Below are positions 38,201 to 50,200 of a stretch of DNA of 64,000 nucleotides, one piece after another. How positions within the stretch are numbered: the stretch's first letter is position 1; every line of letters begins with the position of its first letter. The stretch comes from Pogona vitticeps (lineage: Eukaryota; Chordata; Lepidosauria; Squamata; Agamidae). Below the pieces are notes generated by a model that made no database searches, had not been told where the DNA came from, and was given only the letters and a program-made list of their open reading frames with translations. The translations under genes were made by a program, and so were the position numbers. The DNA is taken from the NCBI RefSeq assembly GCF_051106095.1, contig NC_135792.1, positions 14,255,501 to 14,319,500 of the forward strand, written 5' to 3'.

Positions 38201-41200
38201 AGGAAGGAAGGAAGGAAGGAAGGAAGGAAGGAAGGAAGGAAGGAAGGAAGGAAGGAAGGAAGGAAGGAAGGAAGGACGGAAGGACGGACGGACGGACGGA
38301 CGGACGGACGGACGGACGGACGGACGGACTAGATACCAGGGGGTTAGCTTTTCCTACCCCTAGGACCTTAGAAGAGCCATACCACCCCCAAATAAATTTT
38401 AAAAATTGGAAATTCCTAACCCAATGTACTCAGGAAGTCTGTTTTGTTTTTTAAAAAATTATTTTTAAAGTTGTATGTGTGGAAATACACCTTATTTAGA
38501 AATAATGCTGCTTCTGGAACCTTGGGGGGAAGGTACAATATGTGACCCACAGGACACCTGATTCCCACCCCTAGTTCAGAGGGTTAGTTATCTCCCTTTG
38601 CATTTGTGTATTTTGATATTGATTTTTGCTTTTTTTCCTGACCCGCTATTCATTACAAAAGCCCTCGCAAGAGATCTGTTGAGCTCTATGGCAAGAGAGA
38701 CCTGTTCCTCTACCAGCAGCAAGATAGTGGACTGGGAAAAGAGGGGTAACGAAAGACTTCTGGCATGTTTAGAAGTAGGGGAGGGAGGGGAAAACTGGCG
38801 ATTAAAAAAAAAGTCCGTCAGGACTTCATCTCTTTTTGATAGTTCAGTGGTCCAATATAGGCATTATTCATTCTTGCTCTTAAATCTTACAAAGGGACAA
38901 TATATCTGTCTGTCTTTGATCCTGACAATGAAAAGGTTGAACATTACTGCTTTAAAATGGTTGGGAAAAGTCTGTCATTTGAATTACAACTTTCAGAACA
39001 CTGCAGCCAATACTGCCATGCTGGTTGTTGAATTTTGAGAGTTAAGAACATAAGGAGAGCCCTGCTGGATCAGGTCAAGGGCCCATCTAGTCCAGCTTCC
39101 TGTATCTCACAGTGCCCCCCCCCCAGATGCCTCTGGGAGCACATGAGACAACTAGATACCTGTCTCCTGATACCCCTCCCCTGCATCTGACATTTGGAGG
39201 TACCTTCTTTTTAAGCCTGGAGATTATACATCCCCATCATGGCTTGTAACCTGCAATGGACATTTCCTCCAGAAATCTGTCTAATCCCCTTTTCAAGGCA
39301 TCTAAACCAGATGCCATCACCACAATCTTTTCCAGTTCCACTATGTCTTTTTTGAGGTGTACCGACCAGAACTGTATGCAGTACTCCAGGTGTGGCCTTA
39401 CCAGTGTTTTGTACAATGGCATTATAATGTTGGCTGTTTTATTTTGAATCCTCTTTGGCACTGGCCTTCTTCACTGCCGCCACACAATGCATTACTTTCA
39501 ATGACCTGTCCACTAGCTCACCAAGGTCTCTTTCCTGATCCGTCATGGACAGCTCAGAACCCATCAACTGATAACTGAAGTTTTGATATTTTTTTTTGCC
39601 CAAATGTACATTATTTTACATTTTCTTATATTGAAATGCATTTGCCATTTTGCCACCCATTCTTCCAGTTTGGAGAGATCCTTCTGGAGCTTTTCACAAC
39701 CCCTTCTGGTCTTCACCACCCGGAAAAGTTTTGTGTCATCTGCAAAGTTGGCCACCTCACTGCTTATCCCTGTCTCCAGGTCATTTATGAACAGGATGAA
39801 AAGCACCAGTCCCCAGGACAGATCCCTGGGGCACATCGCTTTTCACCTCTTTCCATTGTGAAAATTGCCCATTGACACCTACTTTCTGTTTCCTGGTTCT
39901 CAACCAATTATCAATCTATAGAGGACTTGCCCTCTTATCCCCTGACTGTGGAGTTTTCTCAGCAGCCTTTGGTGAGGGACCATGTCATATGCCTTCTGAA
40001 AATCCAAACAGACAATATCCACTGGTTTGCCCGCATCTACATGCCTCTTGACCTTTTCAAAGAATTCTAAAAGTTTTGTGAAGCAAGACTTACCCTTACA
40101 GAAGCCATGCTAATTTTCCCTCAGCAAAGCTTGTTCTTCTATGTGTTTTAAGATTTTATCTTGGATGAGGCTTTCCACCATCTTCCCTGGAACAGACATT
40201 AGGCTAACCAGTCTGTAGTTTCCTGGGTCCCTCCTCCTTCCCTTTTTAAAGATTGGCGTGACATGTGCTATCCTCCAGTCCTCTATCACTGTAGCCATTT
40301 TAAGGGACAAGTTGTATATTTGAGTTACGGGTTTTTGTCCACCACCTCACAACACAGATCAAGAAAACTTCCCAGGGTTTGAGAAGGAAGTGATGAGTGA
40401 CTAGTGGCACCAGCAACCAGAGAAGTAGGGAGGAGGAGGGGTACCCTTGGAAGAGCAGCCTGAATGAGGTAGCCATTTTTGCTTGTAGTTTGATTTGCAC
40501 TGGCCCTGACTTCAGCCATTATGTGTAGAGGGGAAAGGATTATTGATATAAGTACTCACATAAACACACCATGGAGAGGATTCTGGAGGCGTTGTAGGGA
40601 GGGATGCAATTAGGAAACACTGGCTGTAGGACATAGTTTGAAAAAGTCAGAGCAATAACAGCCAGGCTGGTGGGATACATTATAAGCACTGCACTCCATA
40701 GCAGTAAAAACCTGCATCCAAGAGAAAAAACAAACAAACAAAATATGGCTCTCCTATTAAACGAACCAGCTCTAGCTATCACCTAGTGACAGGTCGGACT
40801 GCAGACAAATTTCCTTTGTCATGAACTGCCTGTGCTTGGCCACAAAGGACAGCCAGTCTAATGTGATGTTTAGAAAATTGTACTGGGGTCTGGAACAAAG
40901 GGTGGCATGCATATCTATACTGCACCATCAGTATGAACAGAGCATATTACCCAGAGAAAAATTCAGCCTGGGGAACCACTAGAAGCAAAAAAGCGAAGAA
41001 AAGGGGAGAGCAAAGAAATAACACCTGGGTATTGCAGGGGCAAGAAATGTCTGGCCTTCCAGATGTTGCTGGCCTGTATCTCCCGTCAGTCTTAGCCAGC
41101 ACAAATAATGGTGAGCAACAATGGGAATCCAACAATGATGAGAAGAGCCACACAGTCACCATTCCCAAATTACAGGCTGCATTAGGTAGGCCAGGCTGAC

Positions 41201-44200
41201 TAGTGCTTGCACCAAAGGAAGCAATGAGAGGGTGAGGCTTGGGGAAGGACTTTGAATGACCGTGGCTCCTGACCTTGGGTAACCAAGGTTTTCTTGGACT
41301 CCAACTCCCAGAGTTGGGAACTCTAGTCCAACACCTGGGTTACCCAAGGCTGGGAACCATTGAAGTAGGACATCATATGTTAGTGGTCAGCTCCAAGTGA
41401 AGTTCTTCCATGGCACCTTAACAACAACCCTGTGAAGTAGGATCAGACTGAGAGACAGAACATAGTCCAACTATTGAGTACATATTTTTAGAATGAATAC
41501 CTGTAATTGGGTGGATAGTTCATTAGCAATTTGTTTCACAGTGAAATCCAAAATATACATTAGTTAGAAAAATCAGTTATAGTGCATGCAGAATTTTAAC
41601 TACAGATGATAAAATACATATGTCAATCTTATAAAACCCCAGTTACATGTCTGGAGCTACAGAAAACAAGCTTACTCCATCTTCTGCTTTCCACTTCCAT
41701 TTTCCACCTGCTGCACTCCAGCTATTAGTTACAGCCGTGATGGCATTCATGATGTGAGGGAGAGATCAAAGCTTTCCATAGAAATGTTCAAACAGCTGGG
41801 GAACAGAAAAGCTGGACTAGCAAAGACATACTTTTTTCTTTTTTGCTGGAAATGATGCAATAAATGCCCTCCGCCCTCTGCAACTCATCTGTCAAGTTTC
41901 CTAGTAGCTGAACCAGCTAGGCTATTTGGGCACAAGTGCTTGTCCCCAGCCCTGGCAGATTCAGTAACAAGGTAAAAAACTTAAATTTGCTGCCCTTTCA
42001 TGACACGCCAAGTTTGCTGCCTCTCTTTGTCTAATGGTAGGGCTGGCCCAGGGAAGAGGTAGCAACGTAAGGCTAAGATTGTGACTTCACCATGCTCCCA
42101 ACAATGTGATCAGACCATGATAGGATCAAAATCTAGTACTTGACTTAGGGAAGAGCACTTTTCTGTAGGGAGAGTTTACTGTGGCCAATTATGAACTAAG
42201 TGGATGGACCTACTTTTCGCTAATGGCATATACATCTATGTCACTTTTACTTGTGGTTTTTCAAAGGGTGGCATTTGACAATGTGGCAGTTTTTGGCCCT
42301 ACTTCAAAAACCTGCAATACCTGTTTGACTAGGAACAGATAAAATGCTGTGTAGCCCAAGGGGAAATGATACTTTCACATAATTGAGATTAGACTACTGT
42401 AATGCCCTCTACGTGGGGCTGCCCTTGGGGCTGCTACAGAGACTGCAAAAGGTCCAGAACATGGTGGCTAGATTACTGAATAGGGTTAGAAAATACCAAC
42501 ATAGTTGTGCCTCAACTTACAAACGTCCCTACTTATGAACATTTCAACGTACGAACAGCTCCACTCGCAAAATTTTGCTCTGACTTGCAAACGGAGCTTC
42601 AACTTACAAACTAAAAAACCCGTGGGGGAGGTGGGGGGAGTGTGAAATTTGAGCTTTCAGTTAACTGCTGGCCAGCAAAGAGGCTGCTTATCTGCTTCCT
42701 CGCTCGTCCCAGCGGTTAGAGAGTGGATACAGAGAAAGACTTCAGACTGCCTGGTACTGCCTGGTACCGTACTGTATTTTTTTTTTTTGGCTTTTTTCTA
42801 AATTTTTGATTTTGGGACTATTGACTTTAAAAAAAAAACAGAGAGACTCCCTGTTCTGGTTGAGTAGACAGTATTTACTGTACAGGGATTTTACTTGTTG
42901 GGTTTGGGCTAGCTGGAGGGGTTATGTTTCTGTGCTCTGATGGGTCTTGTAGACCCTTTCTCTTTTTGTGCTGAGTCTGTTTGCTGGAATAATGGTTGCT
43001 GGATTCCGTGGCTCCTAGGGTTTGTGTACTATGGCATTTTAGTCTTTTAGATTTAAAATCAGAAAAGATTTTGCAAAGGTCTGTGCTAGCTGCTGGACTC
43101 TAAAATGGAGTTCAGACTCAAGTCTCCCCCTCCCCGGTCTTCTCTCTCTCTCTCTGTCTCTCTCTCTCTGCTCTCTTTTTGTGCTGAGTCTGTTTGCTGG
43201 AATAATGGTTGCTGGATTCTGTGGCTCCTAGGGTTTGTGTACTATGGCATTTTAGTCTTTTGGATTTAAAATGCTCTCTTTTTGGGCTTAACAGCACAAA
43301 ACTTTGTCTGGGGGGGTCTGTGTGCCCCAGTGATGACCTTCTTTCTTTCTTTCCTCTTTTCCCCATTGTTCCATCCCTCCCTCTTTCCTGCCCTTTTTTA
43401 AAACCTAAGTTCATCTTAGGTTTTTTTAAAAAAATTCTCCCAATAGTGGTAGAGGACGGATTAACCGGCTTTGCATTAGTTCATATTGGAACAAATGTTT
43501 CGACTTAAGAATGGCGCCTCAACATAAGAACAAAAAACAGCCTGAACGGATTAATCGGTTTTCATTGCATTACTATGGGAAATGCTGATTCAACACTTCA
43601 ATTTACGAACACCATTCCAATACGGATTAAGTTTGTAAACTGAGGCACCACTGTACTCCCACCATCCTGGCTACCTTGCAGTGGTTACCTGTTTGCTTCC
43701 ATTCCAGATTCAAGATGATGGCATTAACCTATAAAGCCCTAAAAAGTTATCTGGCAGACCTCGATATCTGGCAGACAGCCTCCTTCTTGTTAGGTCTGCC
43801 CATCCAGTAAGATTGTCACAGGCAGGGCGGTTGAGAGTCCTGACCCCGAGAGAGGCCCAGAAAACAACCACCAGAAATCGAGCCTTCTCGGCGGTAGCTC
43901 CGCAGCTCTGGAATAGCCTCCTGCCCAGAGTCCACCTGGCTCCTTCCTTCACTGGGCCCTTTTAAAAAACTACTAAAAATCTGGTTATTTCGATAGGCCT
44001 TTCCAGATCAAATAACATCCTGATGCAATAGTGCTTCCAACAACATAATCTCTCGCCATGCTTTTCATATTATTTCATTTTATTGTACAGTATTTTATTA
44101 TGTCTCTTGTATTTTATGGCAGTTTTGTTTCACACTTTTATAATTTATTTATGTCATGTTCTGTGATTATGTTATTGTTACTGTTTAGCCATTATAAACC

Positions 44201-47200
44201 ACTCAGAGTGGCCTTGGCTGCCAGATGGGCAGTATAGAAATCAAACAAATCAAATAGAAATCAGATAAAGAATCTGTTTGGCTTGTTACATACAGCACTG
44301 ATGTTACCTGTCTGTCATGGGTTTGGAGGGAAAGTTCCATCCTAGGGGGAGTGGAAGGCGGGACATCAGGAGGAGGGGCTGTACTGTATATATATGTGGA
44401 TCCTGTGTGGAGCAGTTTAGTAGAAGGAGAAGCTGGGAGAGAAGCTGGAGAAGAAGCTGGAGGAGAGCTGAGAGAAGAAGCTGGTGTGGGAGTCTGTGTG
44501 TCAGACAGGGTACTACTGCGTGTCAGTCAGTACCAACCTGATAGGTTCAGGTGTCTGTAGGGTTAGCCAGAACTGATAGGTTCAGGGTCTGTGCTTTAGT
44601 TAAATGCGTTCTGTGTGAACCAAACTGGTGTATGTATGATTGAGACTAAGCCACGTTACTGTATCTTATTCACCTGATCATTTTATTTTCCCTGTGTGTT
44701 ATTTAAATAAACCTTGTTCTTTTATTTGTTAAAAATCCATCCCTGGTCTGTGTGACTTCTTATAGGGAATGGTTGGTGGCAGCTTAGTGAAACTGTGGCA
44801 TATCCCGGTAGGTCTGGGTTTGTCACATTGATTGGTGTCCAGCGTGTGGGATACGACTGGTCCAGTTGTCCAGTGGTCCAGCAAAGCCTTGGCAAGAGTG
44901 CCCAGAGCAAGGGGGGTCTAGTCAGGGACAATCTGAGGGCGCGTAGGTAATCTTCTAGGCGTACCTCACGGGGAGGTGCGCTAGTGGAAGAACGTGCCAA
45001 CTGGGGAGACTAGATTAGGGAGCTCTGAGGCAACCTGTTTTGGCGGGAAAAAAGCTGAGGCAAAACTGTGTGAAGTAGCAGTGGTCTAGCCTGCCTGCTG
45101 AGAGGCCTAGCAGAGGGGGGTTGGACTCTGGCTGGCAACAGTTGCAAGTTAGTGCTGAAGAACAGCAGCAATCTATAGAAGGCTGGTTCTGAGGCAAAAG
45201 AGAAAAAAAAAGTGGTCGCTTTATTCTGAGGCTTGACTTTTGAAAGCAGCCTGTTCTGGGGGGGGATTATGCCCTTGACTCGAAGCCAAATGGCAGAAAT
45301 GGGTGAAGTGAAAGACCCACAGGTGGACCAAGGTTCTGAGGATGAATTTGGCTCAGTGCAGGAGGACAGCACGGGAGAACAGAACCCAGAACTCAGAAAA
45401 ATGCTCCGAGCCCAACTGCATGAATTCAGAATGAAAGAACTAGAGAAGGAGGAACAAATTGAACACCTTAAAATAAGAGGAAAAGAAAGAGCTGAAATCA
45501 GTCAGGCAGAGGCAGATGCCAAGAAAAGGGGAATGGCCATGAGGATAGAAGAGATGGAACTGAAACACAGAATTAGAATGGCACAATTAGAATTAACATT
45601 CCTAAATAAGAGAAATAACAATTTATCAGTTGAAGAAATTTCGGAAAGAGAAAAGTATGAGGCTCAGGCCAGACAAAGTGAGCAAGATCTTGAAAAATAT
45701 AATCAGCAAAAAGACATTAAATTAAAAGAAATCAGAGATAAGACTGAAGAAAAAGTAAAAGAGATAAAAGCTAGGGCTGAGGAAGAAATTTTACAGATCA
45801 GGGCTGAGTTTGAGGCTAAGCAAAAGGGGCTGGATTTGAGAATAAAAGAGAAGAAATTGCAGCTAGAAAAGAAACCAAAAGAAGGCACACAGGTTAAGGC
45901 ACAACCTCAAAACCTGAATTATTCTGAAGAAAACATGAGGGAAACATGGGACCCTAAGTACTCCAAAGGGTTAGTTCAGAGCCTGCCAAAAATGGGCGGC
46001 CATTTTGTTGATAAAACTTCTGGGCAGAGCCAGTCCAGGAACCAGATTTTGGAGGGAAAACCAAAACCAGAGGAGAAAGACTCCAAGTGCAGCAGAAAAT
46101 GTTATTTCTGTCAGGGAAAGGGCCATCTAATCTCAGGGTGTGAGAAATGGAAGCAGATAAAGGGAAATTTGCCTCATGATTTGAGTGGAACCAAGCCAAA
46201 AGCTGTGTTCTGTGTCCAGAAAGAGCTGTTCTCCTGTGACAGCACAGGAGAACAGAACCCAGAACTCAGGAAAATGCTCATAGCCCAACAGCATGAACTG
46301 AGGATGAGGCAATTTGAAATAGAGGCCAGAGAAACAGCTGAAATCTGTCAGGCAGAGGCAGATGCCAAGAAAAGGGGAATGGCCATGAGGATAAAAGAGA
46401 TGGAACTGAAACACCAAATTAGAATGGTACAATTGGAATTGGATTTCCTAAATAAGTTTATTAACAATTTATCAGTGGAAGAAATGTCAAAGAAGGAAAA
46501 GTATGAGGCTCAGGTCAGACAAAGTGAGCAAGATCTTGAAAAATATACTCAGCAAAAAGACATTAAATTAAAAGAAATCAGAGATAAGACTGAAGAAAAA
46601 GTAAAAGAGATAAAAGCTAGGGCTGAGGAAGAAATTTTACAGATCAGGGCTGAGTTTGAGGCTAAGCGAAAGGAGCTGGATTTGAGAATAAAAGGGAAGA
46701 AATTGCAGCAAGGGGGAGGGGCCCATGGTGAAGGGAAGCCCTCAGAAATGAAACCAAGACCTCAGATTTTGGAGGGAAAACCAAAACAAGATGAGAGAGA
46801 ATCAAAATACACCAGAAAATGTTATTTCTGTCAGGGAAAGGGCCATCTAATCTCAGAGTGTGAGAAATTAAAGCAGCTAAAAGGAATTGTGCCTCAGGAT
46901 TCGAGTGGAACCAAGCCAAAAGCTGTGTTCTGTGTCCAGAAAGAGCAAGGCTCACTGTCACTGAGGGAGCCTGTTGCCATGGCTACTCAATCTGGAACAG
47001 CTACATCTGCTGATCAGGCTGAGGAAAATGGTCCTCTTGTAGAGGTCAGGCGCTGCCTGCTGGTGAGAACAGATTCTCAGTTGTTTGAGACAGCAGGGGT
47101 GGACGTAGGAATACTTGACCGTCAGTATCGGGGGCTGCGGGACACTTGTTCTCAGGTGACCCTGTGCCATCCAGATATTATTCCTAGGGAATATGTGATC

Positions 47201-50200
47201 CCAAATGAGAGCATGAAGGTGGCAGGGATTGAGGGGCAAGTAATCTCACTGCCAATAGCGGAGGTACCTGTGAACTTTCAAGGCTGGAGGGGAGTTTGGC
47301 GGCTAGCGATTTCATCGACTCTGCCAGCAGCCGTGCTCGTGGGAAATGACCTGGCTGAACATGTGAAACGGGTGCTAGTGATTACACGTTCACAAGCCAC
47401 CACGGGGACAGTTCAGGGGGGTAATGATGAGCCAGAGACGGAAGCAGAGGGGAGTTCAGAAGCTGTGGTGGAAACCTTAACCACAGACAGCAGATTTGGA
47501 CAGGAGCAAAAGGCAGACGCCACTCTCCAAAAGTGTTTTGAACAGGTGACTGACGCCCAGCTAACACCTGAAACCCCAGTGAGATTTCTGGAGAAAAAGG
47601 GGATTTTGTATAGAGAGACCCTGAGGAATATCTCAAAAGGGGGAGATGGGATCAGAAGTCAGCTGGTGGTACCTGAAAAGTATCGCCCCATGATCTTACA
47701 AAGGGGGCACTCTGACATGTTTGCTGCACACTTAGGGGTGAACAAAACACAGCAGAGAATCACACAGAATTTTTACTGGCCTGACATAGGGAAGCAGATC
47801 AGGGAGTTCTGTAAACAATGTGATGTGTGTCAAAGGCAGGGGAATAACCGCGACAGGACCAAAGCAAAGTTGTGCCCTTTGCCTGTGATTGACACTCCGT
47901 TCAAATGCATAGGGGTGGATATAGTGGGACCTTTGCCCAAGGCCACAAAGAGGGGGAACAGGTTCATTCTCACCATTGTGGACCATGCCACGAGGTACCC
48001 TGAAGCCATACCCTTGACTAACATTGAAACTAACACAGTGGCAGATGCCTTGGTGGGGTATATGTCCAGGATGGGATTTGCCTCAGAAATAATCACAGAT
48101 TTGGGCGCGTCGTTTACATCGAAGCTCATGAAACGGTTATGGCAAATCTGTGGAATTAAACACAAGGAAACCACTGCATATCACCCTGAAAGTAATGGGT
48201 TAACGGAAAAGTTCAATGGGACTCTGATGCGCATGATTAGGGCTTACTTGGCAGAGAATCCAAACAATTGGGACCAGAAGCTGCAATCCCTTTTGTTTGC
48301 TTATCGATCAGTGCCACAAGCCAGTACCGGGTTCAGTCCGTTTGAACTTTTATTTGGGAGAAGGGTGAAAGGGCCCCTTGATTTGATCAAACAAAATTGG
48401 GAGCAGATCACCCAGGATGACCCACAAGACGTTGTGACATATATAGACTCTTTAAGGAATGACCTAAAGAGAAACCTAGAGCTAGCAGCAGAAAACCTGC
48501 AAGCTCAGAAGGTCAGAAAGAAAGCTTGGGATGACCAGGAAGGCAGGGAGAGGCACTTTAACCCAGGGGAGGGAGTGCTTTGGCCTAGGCTCTGCAAGGA
48601 GAACAAACTGCCGCGGGGCAGCCCAGAAATAAAATACTTGGGTCACATGGTAGGGGGAGGAGTGATCAAACCCCTAGAGGCCAAGATAGAAGCAGTTCGT
48701 GACTGGCCTAGACCCAACACCAAGAAAAAAGTCAAATCATTTCTTGGGTTGGTGGGCTACTACAGAAAGTTCATCCCGAGGTTTAGCGAGATAGCGACGC
48801 CGCTGACCGATCTGACGCGAAAGAAGGCTGATGACCGCATCCCGTGGACCAGCGACTGTGAGGAGGCGTTCCAGAGGTTGAAGGAGGCGCTCGTCCATTA
48901 TCCAGTGCTGCGTGCTCCAGACTTCGACCGGGAGTTCATCATCTACACCGATGCGTCTAACAGCGGGGTAGGAGCAGTTCTTTGCCAGGAGGATGAAAAT
49001 GGTGACCAGCATCCAGTGTCCTACCTGAGTAGGAAAGGTGAGAGACATTTGGCAACCGTGGAAAAGGAGTGCCTGGCCATAGTCTACGCGATCCAGAAGG
49101 CCAAGCCTTACATCTGGGGAAGACATTTTATTCTGTGCACTGACCATTCACCATTGCAATGGTTAAAGACAATGAAAACCCACAATAGCAAACTTATGAG
49201 GTGGGCTTTAAACCTGCAAGACTATGACTTTGAAGTGAAGGTGGTCAGAGGGTCAGTGAACTGTGTTGCTGACGCCTTGTCAAGAAGACCTGAAGAATGA
49301 AGACGGCGAAAGAAACATGGACTATGTATATATCTTGATGACAAAAAGTCAAATGTGTCTGTTTATTAAACATGTTGGTTTGTATGAATAAAGGTAACTT
49401 GATGTATTGTAAATGGTAAATGTTTAAATGCCTAATAGAGTGTAAGTATAAGTAAGTATGGTATTGTATGTTATTATATGACTGTTTTTGTATGTTTTGG
49501 GTCCAGGTTGTTTTTTGGTGAAAAGCACCTTAGCTTTCCCCCTACAAAACAACTTATAAAGAGGGGAGGTGTTACATACAGCACTGATGTTACCTGTCTG
49601 TCATGGGTTTGGAGGGAAAGTTCCATCCTAGGGGGAGTGGAAGGCGGGACATCAGGAGGAGGGGCTGTACTGTATATATATGTGGATCCTGTGTGGAGCA
49701 GTTTAGTAGAAGGAGAAGCTGGGAGAGAAGCTGGAGAAGAAGCTGGAGGAGAGCTGAGAGAAGAAGCTGGTGTGGGAGTCTGTGTGTCAGACAGGGTACT
49801 ACTGTGTGTCAGTCAGTACCAACCTGATAGGTTCAGGTGTCTGTAGGGTTAGCCAGAACTGATAGGTTCAGGGTCTGTGCTTTAGTTAAATGCGTTCTGT
49901 GTGAACCAAACTGGTGTATGTATGATTGAGACTAAGCCACGTTACTGTATCTTATTCACCTGATCATTTTATTTTCCCTGTGTGTTATTTAAATAAACCT
50001 TGTTCTTTTATTTGTTAAAAATCCATCCCTGGTCTGTGTGACTTCTTATAGGGAATGGTTGGTGGCAGCTTAGTGAAACTGTGGCATATCCCGGTAGGTC
50101 TGGGTTTGTCACATGGCTCTTAAAAAAACAAAATACACAATCTATTTGTATTGTCTCAATAATAAATAGCCCTATAAAGAAAAAAAACTGTGTCCCATGA

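Larger units (their letters stand above)
44284..50113 (+). mobile_element. Ty3/gypsy-type LTR retrotransposon, young insertion in SLC7A10 intron 2
   Basis: Two 544-bp LTRs (44284-44827, 49570-50113) begin TGTTACATAC and end GTTTGTCACA. TGGCT occurs directly outside both ends (44279-44283, 50114-50118), a 5-bp target duplication. A candidate primer-binding site starts at 44833 (TGGTGTCC) and a polypurine tract AAAGAGGGGAGG lies at 49558-49569. One long reading frame covers most of the interior; no envelope-like region is seen. By eye the LTRs differ at one position, so the insertion is recent. It is antisense to SLC7A10. The reading frame looks whole, but the set of pol domains is not complete, so I read it as nonautonomous. 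Confidence 0.93.

Noticed and set aside
38124-38454. Open frames rich in KEGR and DGRT
   Set aside because: Translation of the GGAA/GGAC tetranucleotide repeat.
45269-49300. Ty1/copia assignment because integrase precedes RNase H
   Set aside because: Integrase and RNase H motifs are of Ty3/gypsy type; only the order resembles copia.
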